Assembly: GCA_017619675.1 (NCBI GenBank)
Contig: JAFZRX010000008.1
Location: forward strand, 119,162-183,161
DNA length: 64,000 nt
Origin: Bacteroidales bacterium
GTDB taxonomy: Bacteria > Bacteroidota > Bacteroidia > Bacteroidales > UBA932
Direction: 5' to 3'
The position numbers and the translations under genes are program-made. The notes under the pieces were generated by a model, which did no database searches, was not told the origin of the DNA, and was given only the letters and a program-made list of their open reading frames with translations. Below are positions 26,320 to 34,198 of the stretch, piece by piece; within the stretch, counting starts at the first letter, position 1; the number at the start of each line of letters is the position of its first letter.

Positions 26320-26610
26320 ATGAAACCAATAGATTTTATTGCCAAGAACGGGATTGATTTTTTTACGAGTCATATAGGGGAAAAGATAACAGTCCGGTTA
26401 CTTTCAGATGATGAGTTTGTGTTTACGGGTTTTTTTACTGAAATTACACCAGAAGGGGAAAATCTGCCACTAATAGATGGTGTACTTATAGAGTTGCCTC
26501 AATTTAACTTGCATATGAAGTATGAAGATCCTGTTGAAGGCAAGATTGTGCCTATTAATTTCAACATCATTCTAATTGATGACATGAAAGATATTATATT
26601 CAACAAATAG
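26320..26610 (+). CDS. Small hypothetical protein
   Basis: A 96-residue protein (start chosen at ATG 26320; a TTG at 26311 is the only upstream option). It is predicted soluble, with alternating beta-strands (KITVRLLSDDEFVFTGFFTEI) and an acidic C-terminus. No family is recognised. It lies between a glycosyltransferase and an epimerase gene in the same direction, so it belongs to the capsule transcription unit. Confidence 0.5.
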   Translation: MKPIDFIAKNGIDFFTSHIGEKITVRLLSDDEFVFTGFFTEITPEGENLPLIDGVLIELPQFNLHMKYEDPVEGKIVPINFNIILIDDMKDIIFNK

Positions 26611-26662
26611 AGTATGAGCATTTAGTCTAATGAGATTATAATATTAGCTAATCCTATAGGTA

Positions 26663-27670
26663 ATGATAATCGTAATTGGAGCAACAAGTTTTATAGGCGT
26701 ACATACTGTCACAGAATTGATTAATCAAGGATGTGAGGTTCTGGTAACTGGGCGAAATAACCGTTTCAAGGAGCATTATGATAAGCTTGGAGTCAAGTAT
26801 ATCAACCTTGATTTGAACAATGCTGAAGACTTTGAGAAGCTTCCAAAGAAGGATGTTGAAGGAGTGATTCTACTTGCTGGGTTGCTTCCGGCAAATGCAC
26901 CGGTTAATCTTGACGAAGATGAAAATGCGGCCGACTATTTCCAAGTCAATGTTATAGGAACAATAAATGTTCTGGAATATTGCCGCAAAAATGGTATTAA
27001 ACGCATTATTTCCACTTGTTCATATGCAGATGTTCGTGGGGCCTGGAGTGCAGAGAGAAGGATCACTGAAGAGGAGCCACGAGACTTCATCTTTACGGGT
27101 GATCATGCTGTGTATGTAATCTCAAAGAATGCTGCTAATGACGTTATGGAGTACTACAATCAGCAGCATGGGATGAAGAACGCAGTATTTAGACTTCCGA
27201 CCGTATTTGGTGTGACGCCCCATATGTCGCTTTTCGTAAATGGAGAGAGGAGAAAATCCGGATTCCAGATCTTTATGGAGAAAGCAGAGAAGGCAGAAGA
27301 CATTACAGTATTCGGTAATCCGAATATGATACGTGATGTCGCTTACGTAAAAGATGTTGCCCATGCTTTCTATCTTGCCTTGAAATCAGAGAATACATAC
27401 GGCCTCTATAATATGACAGCAGGCGGAGGTGTAACTCTCCAGGAACAGGCAGAAGTTATGAGAGATGTATTTGGCCCGGCAGATGGCCGCAGGAGCCGTA
27501 TTCTGTATAATCCAGAGATTCAGAATAATACCCCGTCGTATCTTTTCTCAATGGAGAAAGCGAAGAAGGATTTTGGCTTTGAACCAAAGTTCAAGACCTT
27601 CCGAGAGATGATGGTGGACTTCAAGAAAGACTGGGACAATAACCTTTATAGGGACCTTTTCAAGTACTAA
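26663..27670 (+). CDS. NAD-dependent epimerase/dehydratase (SDR)
   Basis: A 335-residue extended SDR. The NAD motif is GATSFIGVHT near residue 6, a variant of GxxGxxG. Catalytic YVISK sits near 152, with the upstream Ser in STCSYADVRG near 120. The closest general class is nucleotide-sugar epimerase/reductase of the WcaG type. It is followed 2 bp later by the initiating sugar transferase, suggesting that it makes or trims the first sugar-nucleotide, for example by reducing a 4-keto sugar. Exact reaction unknown. Confidence 0.8.
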   Translation: MIIVIGATSFIGVHTVTELINQGCEVLVTGRNNRFKEHYDKLGVKYINLDLNNAEDFEKLPKKDVEGVILLAGLLPANAPVNLDEDENAADYFQVNVIGTINVLEYCRKNGIKRIISTCSYADVRGAWSAERRITEEEPRDFIFTGDHAVYVISKNAANDVMEYYNQQHGMKNAVFRLPTVFGVTPHMSLFVNGERRKSGFQIFMEKAEKAEDITVFGNPNMIRDVAYVKDVAHAFYLALKSENTYGLYNMTAGGGVTLQEQAEVMRDVFGPADGRRSRILYNPEIQNNTPSYLFSMEKAKKDFGFEPKFKTFREMMVDFKKDWDNNLYRDLFKY

Positions 27671-27672
27671 TC

Positions 27673-28260
27673 ATGTACAAACACTTCTTTAAGAGAGTCA
27701 TTGATTTCCTTCTCTCTTTCATAGCATTGCCATTTGTTCTTCTGCTATGTGTGTTTGTATGGATAGCCGTCAAATGTGATGATGGTGGCCCTCTGTTTTA
27801 CATGGCATCTAGAATAGGAAAGGGAGGAAAAATCTTCAAAATGTTCAAATTCCGCAGCATGAAGGTCAATGCTCCGGATATCCGTTTGGAAGACGGTAGT
27901 ACATACAACGCTGCTGATGATCCTCGCGTTACCAAAGTTGGCAAGTTTCTCCGTAGTACCAGCTTGGATGAAGTCCCTCAATTATTAAATGTGTTTCTGG
28001 GACATATGGCATTGATAGGGCCCCGCCCGGATTCTGCCTTCTATTTAGAGCATTATACTCCAGAGGAAAGGATCATTCTAACAGTCCGTCCTGGAATTAC
28101 GGGGTGGAATCAGGCGATAAACCGCAATTCGGTTGGGACCAAAGAAAAGCTTCGGAATGACATCTATTATGTCCAACACTTGTCATTCTTATTTGACTTA
28201 AAAGTTATGTGGCTGACCATAAAAAAGGTCTTGTCACATAATGATGTTTACCGCGCGTAA
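27673..28260 (+). CDS. PglC-like initiating sugar-phosphate transferase
   Basis: A 195-residue monotopic phosphoglycosyl transferase, the short form. It has an N-terminal re-entrant hydrophobic helix (about 9-32), the basic motif FKFRSMK near 56, DEVPQLLNVFLG near 98-110 (catalytic Asp-Glu), and the GPRP motif near 117. It transfers a sugar-1-phosphate, often a diacetamido sugar or FucNAc precursor, to undecaprenyl phosphate, starting the repeat unit. Its partners are the SDR just upstream and the ATP-grasp enzyme starting immediately after its stop at 28261. Confidence 0.92.
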   Translation: MYKHFFKRVIDFLLSFIALPFVLLLCVFVWIAVKCDDGGPLFYMASRIGKGGKIFKMFKFRSMKVNAPDIRLEDGSTYNAADDPRVTKVGKFLRSTSLDEVPQLLNVFLGHMALIGPRPDSAFYLEHYTPEERIILTVRPGITGWNQAINRNSVGTKEKLRNDIYYVQHLSFLFDLKVMWLTIKKVLSHNDVYRA

Positions 28261-29451
28261 ATGAAAAAACTCCTAGTATTGGCTGCTGGTATTTTACAGA
28301 TTCCGGTTATTAAAAAAGCCCGGGAGATGGGGTATTATGTCTTGGCCGCTGACGGTAATCCTCTAGCAGTTGGTTTGAAGTACGCTGACAAACCAATAGT
28401 TGCCAATATTACTTCTGAAGAGGAAATGCTGAAGATAGCACGGGAGGAAATGATTGACGGGGTTATCCATCCTTGTTCAGAAGTCGCCATGAATGTGATG
28501 GGCCGTATCAATGACGAATTGGGCCTTCATGGTATTTCAAGAAATACGGCACTCAAAGCAACCAATAAACATTCGATGCGGAAAGCGTTTGAGGCATATG
28601 GAGCGCCTAGCCCTAAATTTTATTGTACAGCAAATGTGGATGAAGGATGGAGGCTGTTTCAGTCAATTGAAGGCAAGGCCATATTGAAGCCATCACGGAA
28701 TAGCGGCAGTCGTGGCGTTTCAGAAATAGACAAAAGCCTTTCTTATGACGGTTTTAAGCCGTTATTCAAACGCGCAAAGGAAGAAAGTCGAGATGATTCA
28801 GTGATGGTGGAGGAGTTTGTAGAAGGGCCGGAATTCAGCGTAGAAATCATCGTTTGGAATAAGGAAATAATCATCTTGCAAGTAACAGATAAAAAGACCT
28901 CTGAGGCGCCTTTCTTTGTTGAACTTGGGCATAGTCAACCATCATTATTTCCTAAGGAGATTGTTGAGGCTGTTAAGTCTGCTGCGGTTAAGGGTGTGGA
29001 AGCTTTGGGATTGAAAGATTGTGCTGCTCATGCCGAGGTAAAAGTTCAAAATGGGAAAGCCTACTTAATGGAGATAGGCGCTCGACTTGGAGGAGATTTC
29101 ATATCTACGGAGCTCACTCATTTGAGTACAGGTATTGATATGGTTGCTGCGGCAATTAATGTTTCATTGGGAGTCAAGCTTGATTTGAAACAGAAAGCAG
29201 AGCCACAAGGAGTTGCCATTAGATATTTCACACCAAAGCCAGGCATAGTTAAGGCTATTAATAATACCGAGTTGCTTAATGGACCTGGCATTTATGATGC
29301 CGAGATTTATGTTAAACCGGGAGATGAGGTTAGAGAAGTTAAATCCAGCCTAGACCGCTCCGGGCACGTAATAGTCACAGCGCCTTCTGCCCAAGAGGCT
29401 ATTGATAAGGCGGAAGAATTAGTCGAGAAAGTTAAGATCATTACGGCGTAA
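28261..29451 (+). CDS. ATP-grasp ligase of the capsule operon
   Basis: A 396-residue ATP-grasp protein. An N-terminal Rossmann-like pre-domain (LVLAAGILQIPVIKKAREMG) leads to the ATP-grasp core: lysine in AILKPSRNSGSRGV near 140, EEFVEGPEFSVEII near 186 and the metal-binding EIGARLGGDF near 270. A C-terminal carboxylase-like domain follows. Such enzymes in glycan operons may join an amino acid or carboxylate to an amino sugar. The gene starts on the base after the sugar-transferase stop and overlaps the next transferase, so it is tightly coupled. Substrate is unknown. Confidence 0.82.
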   Translation: MKKLLVLAAGILQIPVIKKAREMGYYVLAADGNPLAVGLKYADKPIVANITSEEEMLKIAREEMIDGVIHPCSEVAMNVMGRINDELGLHGISRNTALKATNKHSMRKAFEAYGAPSPKFYCTANVDEGWRLFQSIEGKAILKPSRNSGSRGVSEIDKSLSYDGFKPLFKRAKEESRDDSVMVEEFVEGPEFSVEIIVWNKEIIILQVTDKKTSEAPFFVELGHSQPSLFPKEIVEAVKSAAVKGVEALGLKDCAAHAEVKVQNGKAYLMEIGARLGGDFISTELTHLSTGIDMVAAAINVSLGVKLDLKQKAEPQGVAIRYFTPKPGIVKAINNTELLNGPGIYDAEIYVKPGDEVREVKSSLDRSGHVIVTAPSAQEAIDKAEELVEKVKIITA

Positions 29452-30689
29452 TGAAGATTCTGGAAATTCCGGCGTACTTTTATCCTGAAAGAGTGTCAAG
29501 TTCTCTTCTTGACGATCAACTTCATCAAGCTATTGCTGATGCGTGTTGTAATATGCTTTTGTATGTTCCAACACCTACCAGGAATGTTACACCAGAGGTT
29601 CGTAAAGAATACAAAAAGAAGAAAAAGGAAACCTTGTATGGTGGACATATGTCAGTTCATAGGTTTTCTTTGTACGGAGAAGAGAAGAAACCTTTTCTTA
29701 GAGCTCTGAGATATACGTTTGCTTGCATCAAGCAGTTTAATCGTTTGGTGTTCTGCAAAGAAGCAAGACTATGCGATGCTATGTTTATCACAAGCACACC
29801 TCCAATTAAAGGTGCTATGGCAAGCATTGCCAAGAAGTTCAATCATAAGCCGCTTATTTATAATCTTCAAGATATTTTCCCTGATTCATTAGTCGGTTCA
29901 GGTTTAGCTAAAAAGGGTGGTTTGCTTTGGAAGATAGGAAGAAAGATAGAGGATTTCACCTATCGTCATGCAGATAAGATCATTGTCATCTCCGAGGATT
30001 TCAAGAAGAATATCATGGCGAAGGGGGTTCCAGAGGAGAAGATAGAAGTCATCTACAACTGGGTGGATGCTGACAGTGTCAAGCCGGTGGAAAAGGCGGA
30101 GAATCCGCTTTTTGAGGAGTTCGGGTTGGATAGGGAGAAGTTTACGGTGGTGTATGCGGGGAATCTGGGGAATGCGCAGAATATAGGCATTATACTGGAT
30201 GCGGCAGCGAAGTTGCAGGAAATCCAGTTTGCGGTCTTTGGGACAGGGGGATTGGAGGAGGAGATTCGTTCTAGAATTGAGAAGGAAGGGTTGAAAAATG
30301 TGCATCTGAATCCCTTGCAGCCTATGGAGAGGGTGAGTCAGGTGTATAGCTTGGGCGACGCCTGCATCGTGTCCTGCAAAGCAGGGCTGGGAGGCAGTGC
30401 GATGCCCTCTAAGACGTGGAGCATAATGTCTTGCGGGCGCCCTGTTATCGCCAGTTTTGACGAAGGGGAGTTGAAGGACATCATTGAGAAGAATGAGTGC
30501 GGGGTGTTCTCTCACGCTAGTAATCTTCAAGAATTCGTAGAAGTAATTAAGATACTTGCAGCTAATCCCGCTCGTTGTGAAGAACTGGGCAAGAATGCTC
30601 GTAAGTTTATACTTAATAATCTGACAAAGGAAGTTGGGACTAAAAAATACGTGGATGTAATCAAGTCTTTCGAAAAGAAAGAGTCATAG
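29451..30689 (+). CDS. GT4 glycosyltransferase (WbuB-like)
   Basis: A 412-residue GT-B enzyme of the WbuB-like branch. The opening EIPAYFYPERVSSSLLDDQL matches the acceptor-domain start of these enzymes. The donor domain shows VVYAGNLGNAQNIGIILDAA near 226 and KAGLGGSAMPSKTWSIMSCG near 308, the WbuB-type replacement of the EX7E segment. WbuB transfers L-FucNAc, and the window also carries the UDP-L-FucNAc genes, so this enzyme is the best candidate FucNAc transferase. It overlaps the ATP-grasp gene by one base. Confidence 0.82.
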   Translation: MKILEIPAYFYPERVSSSLLDDQLHQAIADACCNMLLYVPTPTRNVTPEVRKEYKKKKKETLYGGHMSVHRFSLYGEEKKPFLRALRYTFACIKQFNRLVFCKEARLCDAMFITSTPPIKGAMASIAKKFNHKPLIYNLQDIFPDSLVGSGLAKKGGLLWKIGRKIEDFTYRHADKIIVISEDFKKNIMAKGVPEEKIEVIYNWVDADSVKPVEKAENPLFEEFGLDREKFTVVYAGNLGNAQNIGIILDAAAKLQEIQFAVFGTGGLEEEIRSRIEKEGLKNVHLNPLQPMERVSQVYSLGDACIVSCKAGLGGSAMPSKTWSIMSCGRPVIASFDEGELKDIIEKNECGVFSHASNLQEFVEVIKILAANPARCEELGKNARKFILNNLTKEVGTKKYVDVIKSFEKKES

Positions 30690-30694
30690 ATAGA

Positions 30695-31963
30695 ATGGAT
30701 CTCAAGTTAAGAAATATCCCTTTCTCGCCGCCGGACATGTCGGAGGCGGAGGTTGCGCAGGCGACTGAAGCGATTCGGTCCGGATGGATTACTACGGGGC
30801 CGCGTGTCAAGGAGTTTGAGCGGCGGATAGCCGGATACTGCGGCACAGCGAAAGCTGTGTGCCTGAACTCGGCGACGGCGGCCATGGAGATGGTGCTGCG
30901 GCTGATTGGCGTAAGGCCGGAGGACGAAGTAATCGTCCCGGCATACACGTATACAGCCACTGCGTCAGTGACACAGCACGTGGGCTGCCGCCTGGTGATG
31001 GTGGACTCCCAGCCGGACTGCGTAGAGATGGATTATGACTGCCTTGCCGATGCCATAACTGAGCGCACTAAAGTGATAATGCCCGTGGACCTTGGCGGAA
31101 TAATCTGCGACTATGACCGCATCTTTGAGATTGTTGAGGCCAAGAAGGGACTATTCAAGCCCACTAACGAGCTTCAGAAGAGATACGACCGTGTGATTAT
31201 TGCTGCCGATTGCGCCCACGCCTTTGGAGCGTTCCGCCATGGTGCCAAGGCTGGAGCAATTGCCGATTTCTCATCCTTCAGTTTCCACGCGGTAAAGAAC
31301 TTAACCACTGCCGAAGGCGGCGCCCTCACATGGAACTTGCCTTTTGGTGAAGAGCCTGTTTCCTACGATCAGGGGACCACGGTCCCTCCTATTGAAGGGG
31401 AGACCTGGAACGCATATCTGTACAGGGTAGCACAACTCTATTCTCTCCACGGCCAGAACAAAGACGCGCTTGCAAAGACCCAATTAGGCTCCTGGGAATA
31501 CGATGTAATAGGCCCCTGGTACAAATGCAATATGACCGACATCACCGCCGCCATTGGCCTTGCCCAATTGGACAGATACCTTGCCATGCTCGCCCGCAGA
31601 AAGGAGATCATAGAGCGCTATGATGCTGCCTTTGCAGACTTGCCGATAGCGGTCCTGAAACACTACGGAGAAGACTTCGCCGGCAGCGGCCACCTATACC
31701 TCACCCGCCTCATAGGCCTCACCGATACAGAGCGCCGGGAAATAATAGTAAAGATGGCCCAACGAGGCATCTCCTGCAACGTCCACTACAAACCGTTGCC
31801 CATGATGACCGCATACAAGGCCTTGGGCTTTGACATTAAAGACTTCCCCAGAGCCTACCACCTCTTTGAAAACGAAGTCACCCTCCCATTGCATACCCGT
31901 CTTAGTGACGAAGATATTGACTACGTCATCACCAACTACGCAGACATCATAAAGTCATCCTAA
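30695..31963 (+). CDS. DegT/DnrJ/EryC1-family PLP aminotransferase
   Basis: A 422-residue aminotransferase. The PLP lysine is in FHAVKNLTTAEGG near residue 202, preceded by AADCAHAFGA near 170 where the Asp contacts the pyridine nitrogen. The N-terminal SEAEVAQATEAIRSGWITTGP segment is diagnostic. It aminates a 4-keto-6-deoxy UDP-sugar, probably made by the CapD-type dehydratase at 5103, to give a 4-amino sugar such as a bacillosamine precursor. No acetyltransferase is seen beside it; the ATP-grasp enzyme could acylate the amine instead. Codon use shifts to GC-rich here. Confidence 0.9.
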   Translation: MDLKLRNIPFSPPDMSEAEVAQATEAIRSGWITTGPRVKEFERRIAGYCGTAKAVCLNSATAAMEMVLRLIGVRPEDEVIVPAYTYTATASVTQHVGCRLVMVDSQPDCVEMDYDCLADAITERTKVIMPVDLGGIICDYDRIFEIVEAKKGLFKPTNELQKRYDRVIIAADCAHAFGAFRHGAKAGAIADFSSFSFHAVKNLTTAEGGALTWNLPFGEEPVSYDQGTTVPPIEGETWNAYLYRVAQLYSLHGQNKDALAKTQLGSWEYDVIGPWYKCNMTDITAAIGLAQLDRYLAMLARRKEIIERYDAAFADLPIAVLKHYGEDFAGSGHLYLTRLIGLTDTERREIIVKMAQRGISCNVHYKPLPMMTAYKALGFDIKDFPRAYHLFENEVTLPLHTRLSDEDIDYVITNYADIIKSS

Positions 31964-31964
31964 T

Positions 31965-32255
31965 ATGCAGTACAAGGTTTCGGATAATAACATCCAGCTC
32001 AAGTCATCCTTTGAGGTAAGCAAAGAAGACTTCGAAAAGGTGTTAGCTGCTATCCGGGAGCAATATCCGAACTGCCAGGTATGGAACAGGTCCATTCGGT
32101 CACTCATGCGTGAGTGGGCAGCTCACAATGCCTTCCATGCTCTTGGTTTTATCCGCAAGAAAACAGCCGATACGGATCTGAACTGGCCACAGAGGTGGTA
32201 TACTCGGCTAGGATACACGATTGCGGGAGCAATTGTCTGGCCGTTTATCAAGTAA
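31965..32255 (+). CDS. Small hypothetical protein
   Basis: A 96-residue protein, basic, with a helical central part (RSIRSLMREWAAHNAFHALG) and a hydrophobic C-terminus (LGYTIAGAIVWPFIK) that could touch the membrane. It begins 1 bp after the aminotransferase and ends 9 bp before the VanZ-like gene. No family is recognised. Confidence 0.5.
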   Translation: MQYKVSDNNIQLKSSFEVSKEDFEKVLAAIREQYPNCQVWNRSIRSLMREWAAHNAFHALGFIRKKTADTDLNWPQRWYTRLGYTIAGAIVWPFIK

Positions 32256-32264
32256 GGAAGCGTT

Positions 32265-32834
32265 TTGTTAGACCATTTGCAGACATATATCAGAAACATC
32301 CTCTCCCATGTGCCGTGGTGGCACTGGGTGATAATGTGTGCGGTGGCGTTGGGCCTGGAGGCGGTGCTGTTGATCCGGAAAAGGAGATCGGTATATGGAG
32401 CTGTTGTTGTGGGGTTGACGGTGTTTGTGGGTTTGTTCCTGCTAGATACGGCGGTGTTTGTGCGGTATATGGGTTATTTCCCGCATGGCACGGGATATAA
32501 GTTTTCGCTTAGTTTACGTCGGTTATTTCCTTCTAATAAGATTGCTTTGACAGAAGTTATCGCCAATATGGCTGTGTTTGTTCCTTTTGGACTCTTTCTG
32601 TCTGAAGCTTTGTCTACGGGGCGGCGCCGTGCCGGGCGCTCCGGGTTCTGGCGCCAGGTTGGCGCTGTAACACTTGTGGGGTTGGCGCTATCGTTAGCCA
32701 TAGAGGTTCTTCAGCTGATGCTTGGCGTTGGAGTCTTTGAGGTTCAAGACCTGGTGCTCAACACCGCTGGAACCTTCATTGGAGCGGCGTTGGCGTTGCT
32801 TGTAAGGAGAGCGTTAAGGCGGAAACCCTCCTAA
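32265..32834 (+). CDS. VanZ-family membrane protein
   Basis: A 189-residue protein with TM segments at about 20-37, 43-66, 97-115, 130-148 and 155-175. The sequence LTEVIANMAVFVPFGLFLSE and the later IEVLQLMLGVGVFEVQDLVLNTAG are the VanZ-like signature (N..xFxPfG, E..Q.....R..D..D...N). Function is unknown outside teicoplanin resistance; many copies occur beside surface-glycan genes. The start is a TTG at 32265, as no ATG fits before the first TM. Confidence 0.85.
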   Translation: MLDHLQTYIRNILSHVPWWHWVIMCAVALGLEAVLLIRKRRSVYGAVVVGLTVFVGLFLLDTAVFVRYMGYFPHGTGYKFSLSLRRLFPSNKIALTEVIANMAVFVPFGLFLSEALSTGRRRAGRSGFWRQVGAVTLVGLALSLAIEVLQLMLGVGVFEVQDLVLNTAGTFIGAALALLVRRALRRKPS

Positions 32835-32872
32835 AGGGTGGTGGTTACTTCCTGTTAAATTTCTATGTTTGA

Positions 32873-33994
32873 TTGTTTGTCGTGATTGACAACGAAGTAA
32901 AAAAAGCTTTATTGACATTGGTGCGGTTGGGCATTGGGCATCCTGTTGAGGGAGCGCCGGAAGTTTGCGACTGGCCGGCCATCAAAACCTTAGCCGCTAA
33001 ACATGGTTTGACTGCGATAGTATTAGACGGCATTGAAACACTTCAGGCAGAGGAAAGACCTAATAGGGAGATTTTGATGCAGTGGATTGGGGAGGTGATG
33101 AAGGGATTTGAGAAGCGGCGCGAAAGATATCTTGCAACCATCGCCGAGTTGGCGGCCTTTTACAATAGCCATGGATTTAAAATGATGACCCTGAAGGGTC
33201 TTGCGTGCAGTTTGGACTGGCCCAGGCCGGAGCATAGATCATGTGGTGATATTGATATTTGGCAGTTTGGGATGCAGAAGGAAGCGGATGCGTTAGTGGA
33301 GAAAGAGAAGGGAATCAAGATAACGACGGCGCATCAGCACCATACGGAGTTCCATTGGAACGGCTTCCTGGTGGAGAACCATTATGACTTCATCAATGTG
33401 CATCATCATAGGTCCAACGCTGAGTTTGAGAGATTGCTGAAGGAGTTGGCGGCGGAGGAGAATATCGGCGCGGAAGCGCCAGACAGGGCCATTGGCAGCG
33501 TTGAGGTGAAGGGGGAGCGTGTGTATATGCCATCGGCAAATTTGCATACGCTGTTTGTGTTGAAGCATTTGATGTTGCACTTTGCATCGGAGCGTATTAT
33601 TTTGAGGCAGTTGCTGGATTGGGGATTCCATGTGAAGGCGCATACGGGAGAGATTGACTGGCCGTGGGTGCTGGAGGTACTGGAGAGGTTCGGGATGGTG
33701 CCGGCGTTCAGGGCGTTCAACGCTATTTGCGTGGAGGATCTTGGGTTTGACGCGAACATTTTCCCTGCGGAGCAGGCTCAGTGCGATGCGGCGCTCAAGG
33801 AGAGGGTGCTGAACGAAATCCTCTCGCCCGAGTTCGAGGGCGAGGCCCCCAAGGCGCTGCTTAAGCGCGTTGCCTTCAAGCTTCGCCGCTGGAAGGCCAA
33901 CGCCTGGAAGCACCGCCTCTGCTACAAAGATTCCATGTGGAGCGCATTTTGGAGCGGTGTGTGGAATCATTTGCTGAAGCCTAAGTCAATTTAG
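32873..33994 (+). CDS. Nucleotidyltransferase-like protein (NTP_transf_5 family)
   Basis: A 373-residue protein. The nucleotidyltransferase signature is present as MTLKGLACSLDWP followed by RSCGDIDIWQ, where the two Asp residues would bind metal (about residues 104-126). This family commonly accompanies PqqD-like and HPr-kinase-like proteins in lasso-type and related peptide clusters, and both occur here at 42968-44109. The start is uncertain: TTG 32873 or GTG 32882. It ends 45 bp before a short peptide gene with a YxxP motif, suggesting they work together. Confidence 0.75.
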   Translation: MFVVIDNEVKKALLTLVRLGIGHPVEGAPEVCDWPAIKTLAAKHGLTAIVLDGIETLQAEERPNREILMQWIGEVMKGFEKRRERYLATIAELAAFYNSHGFKMMTLKGLACSLDWPRPEHRSCGDIDIWQFGMQKEADALVEKEKGIKITTAHQHHTEFHWNGFLVENHYDFINVHHHRSNAEFERLLKELAAEENIGAEAPDRAIGSVEVKGERVYMPSANLHTLFVLKHLMLHFASERIILRQLLDWGFHVKAHTGEIDWPWVLEVLERFGMVPAFRAFNAICVEDLGFDANIFPAEQAQCDAALKERVLNEILSPEFEGEAPKALLKRVAFKLRRWKANAWKHRLCYKDSMWSAFWSGVWNHLLKPKSI

Positions 33995-34039
33995 GCATAT
34001 TGAGATTATTTGGAGTTTATTGCTATATAGCGACCAACT

Positions 34040-34186
34040 ATGGAAAAGAAGGAAAAACTTTACTACGAATCGCCTCTTTTACAAGTGATTGAGGTGGTTC
34101 CGGAAGGTATTGTCTGTATGACCGGTGACGACAATGAGGACATTGGCGGAGACGGTCCTGTTTACGGTGATGACGATTTCAATTAA
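34040..34186 (+). CDS. Short acidic peptide with YxxP leader-like motif
   Basis: A 48-residue peptide. Its N-terminal half holds YESPLLQVIEVV (YxxPxL pattern), then MTG, then a Gly/Asp-rich tail (GGDGPVYGDDDFN). The second short gene at 38077 has the same YE(S/T)PxxQVIxV motif but a different acidic tail. A conserved leader with a variable tail is what precursor peptides look like, and YxxPxL is the element of lasso leaders read by PqqD-like proteins. It lies 12 bp before a large lipoprotein gene, so an alternative is a small regulatory or secretion-linked peptide. Confidence 0.6.
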   Translation: MEKKEKLYYESPLLQVIEVVPEGIVCMTGDDNEDIGGDGPVYGDDDFN

Positions 34187-34198
34187 TAGAGCTGCCAT

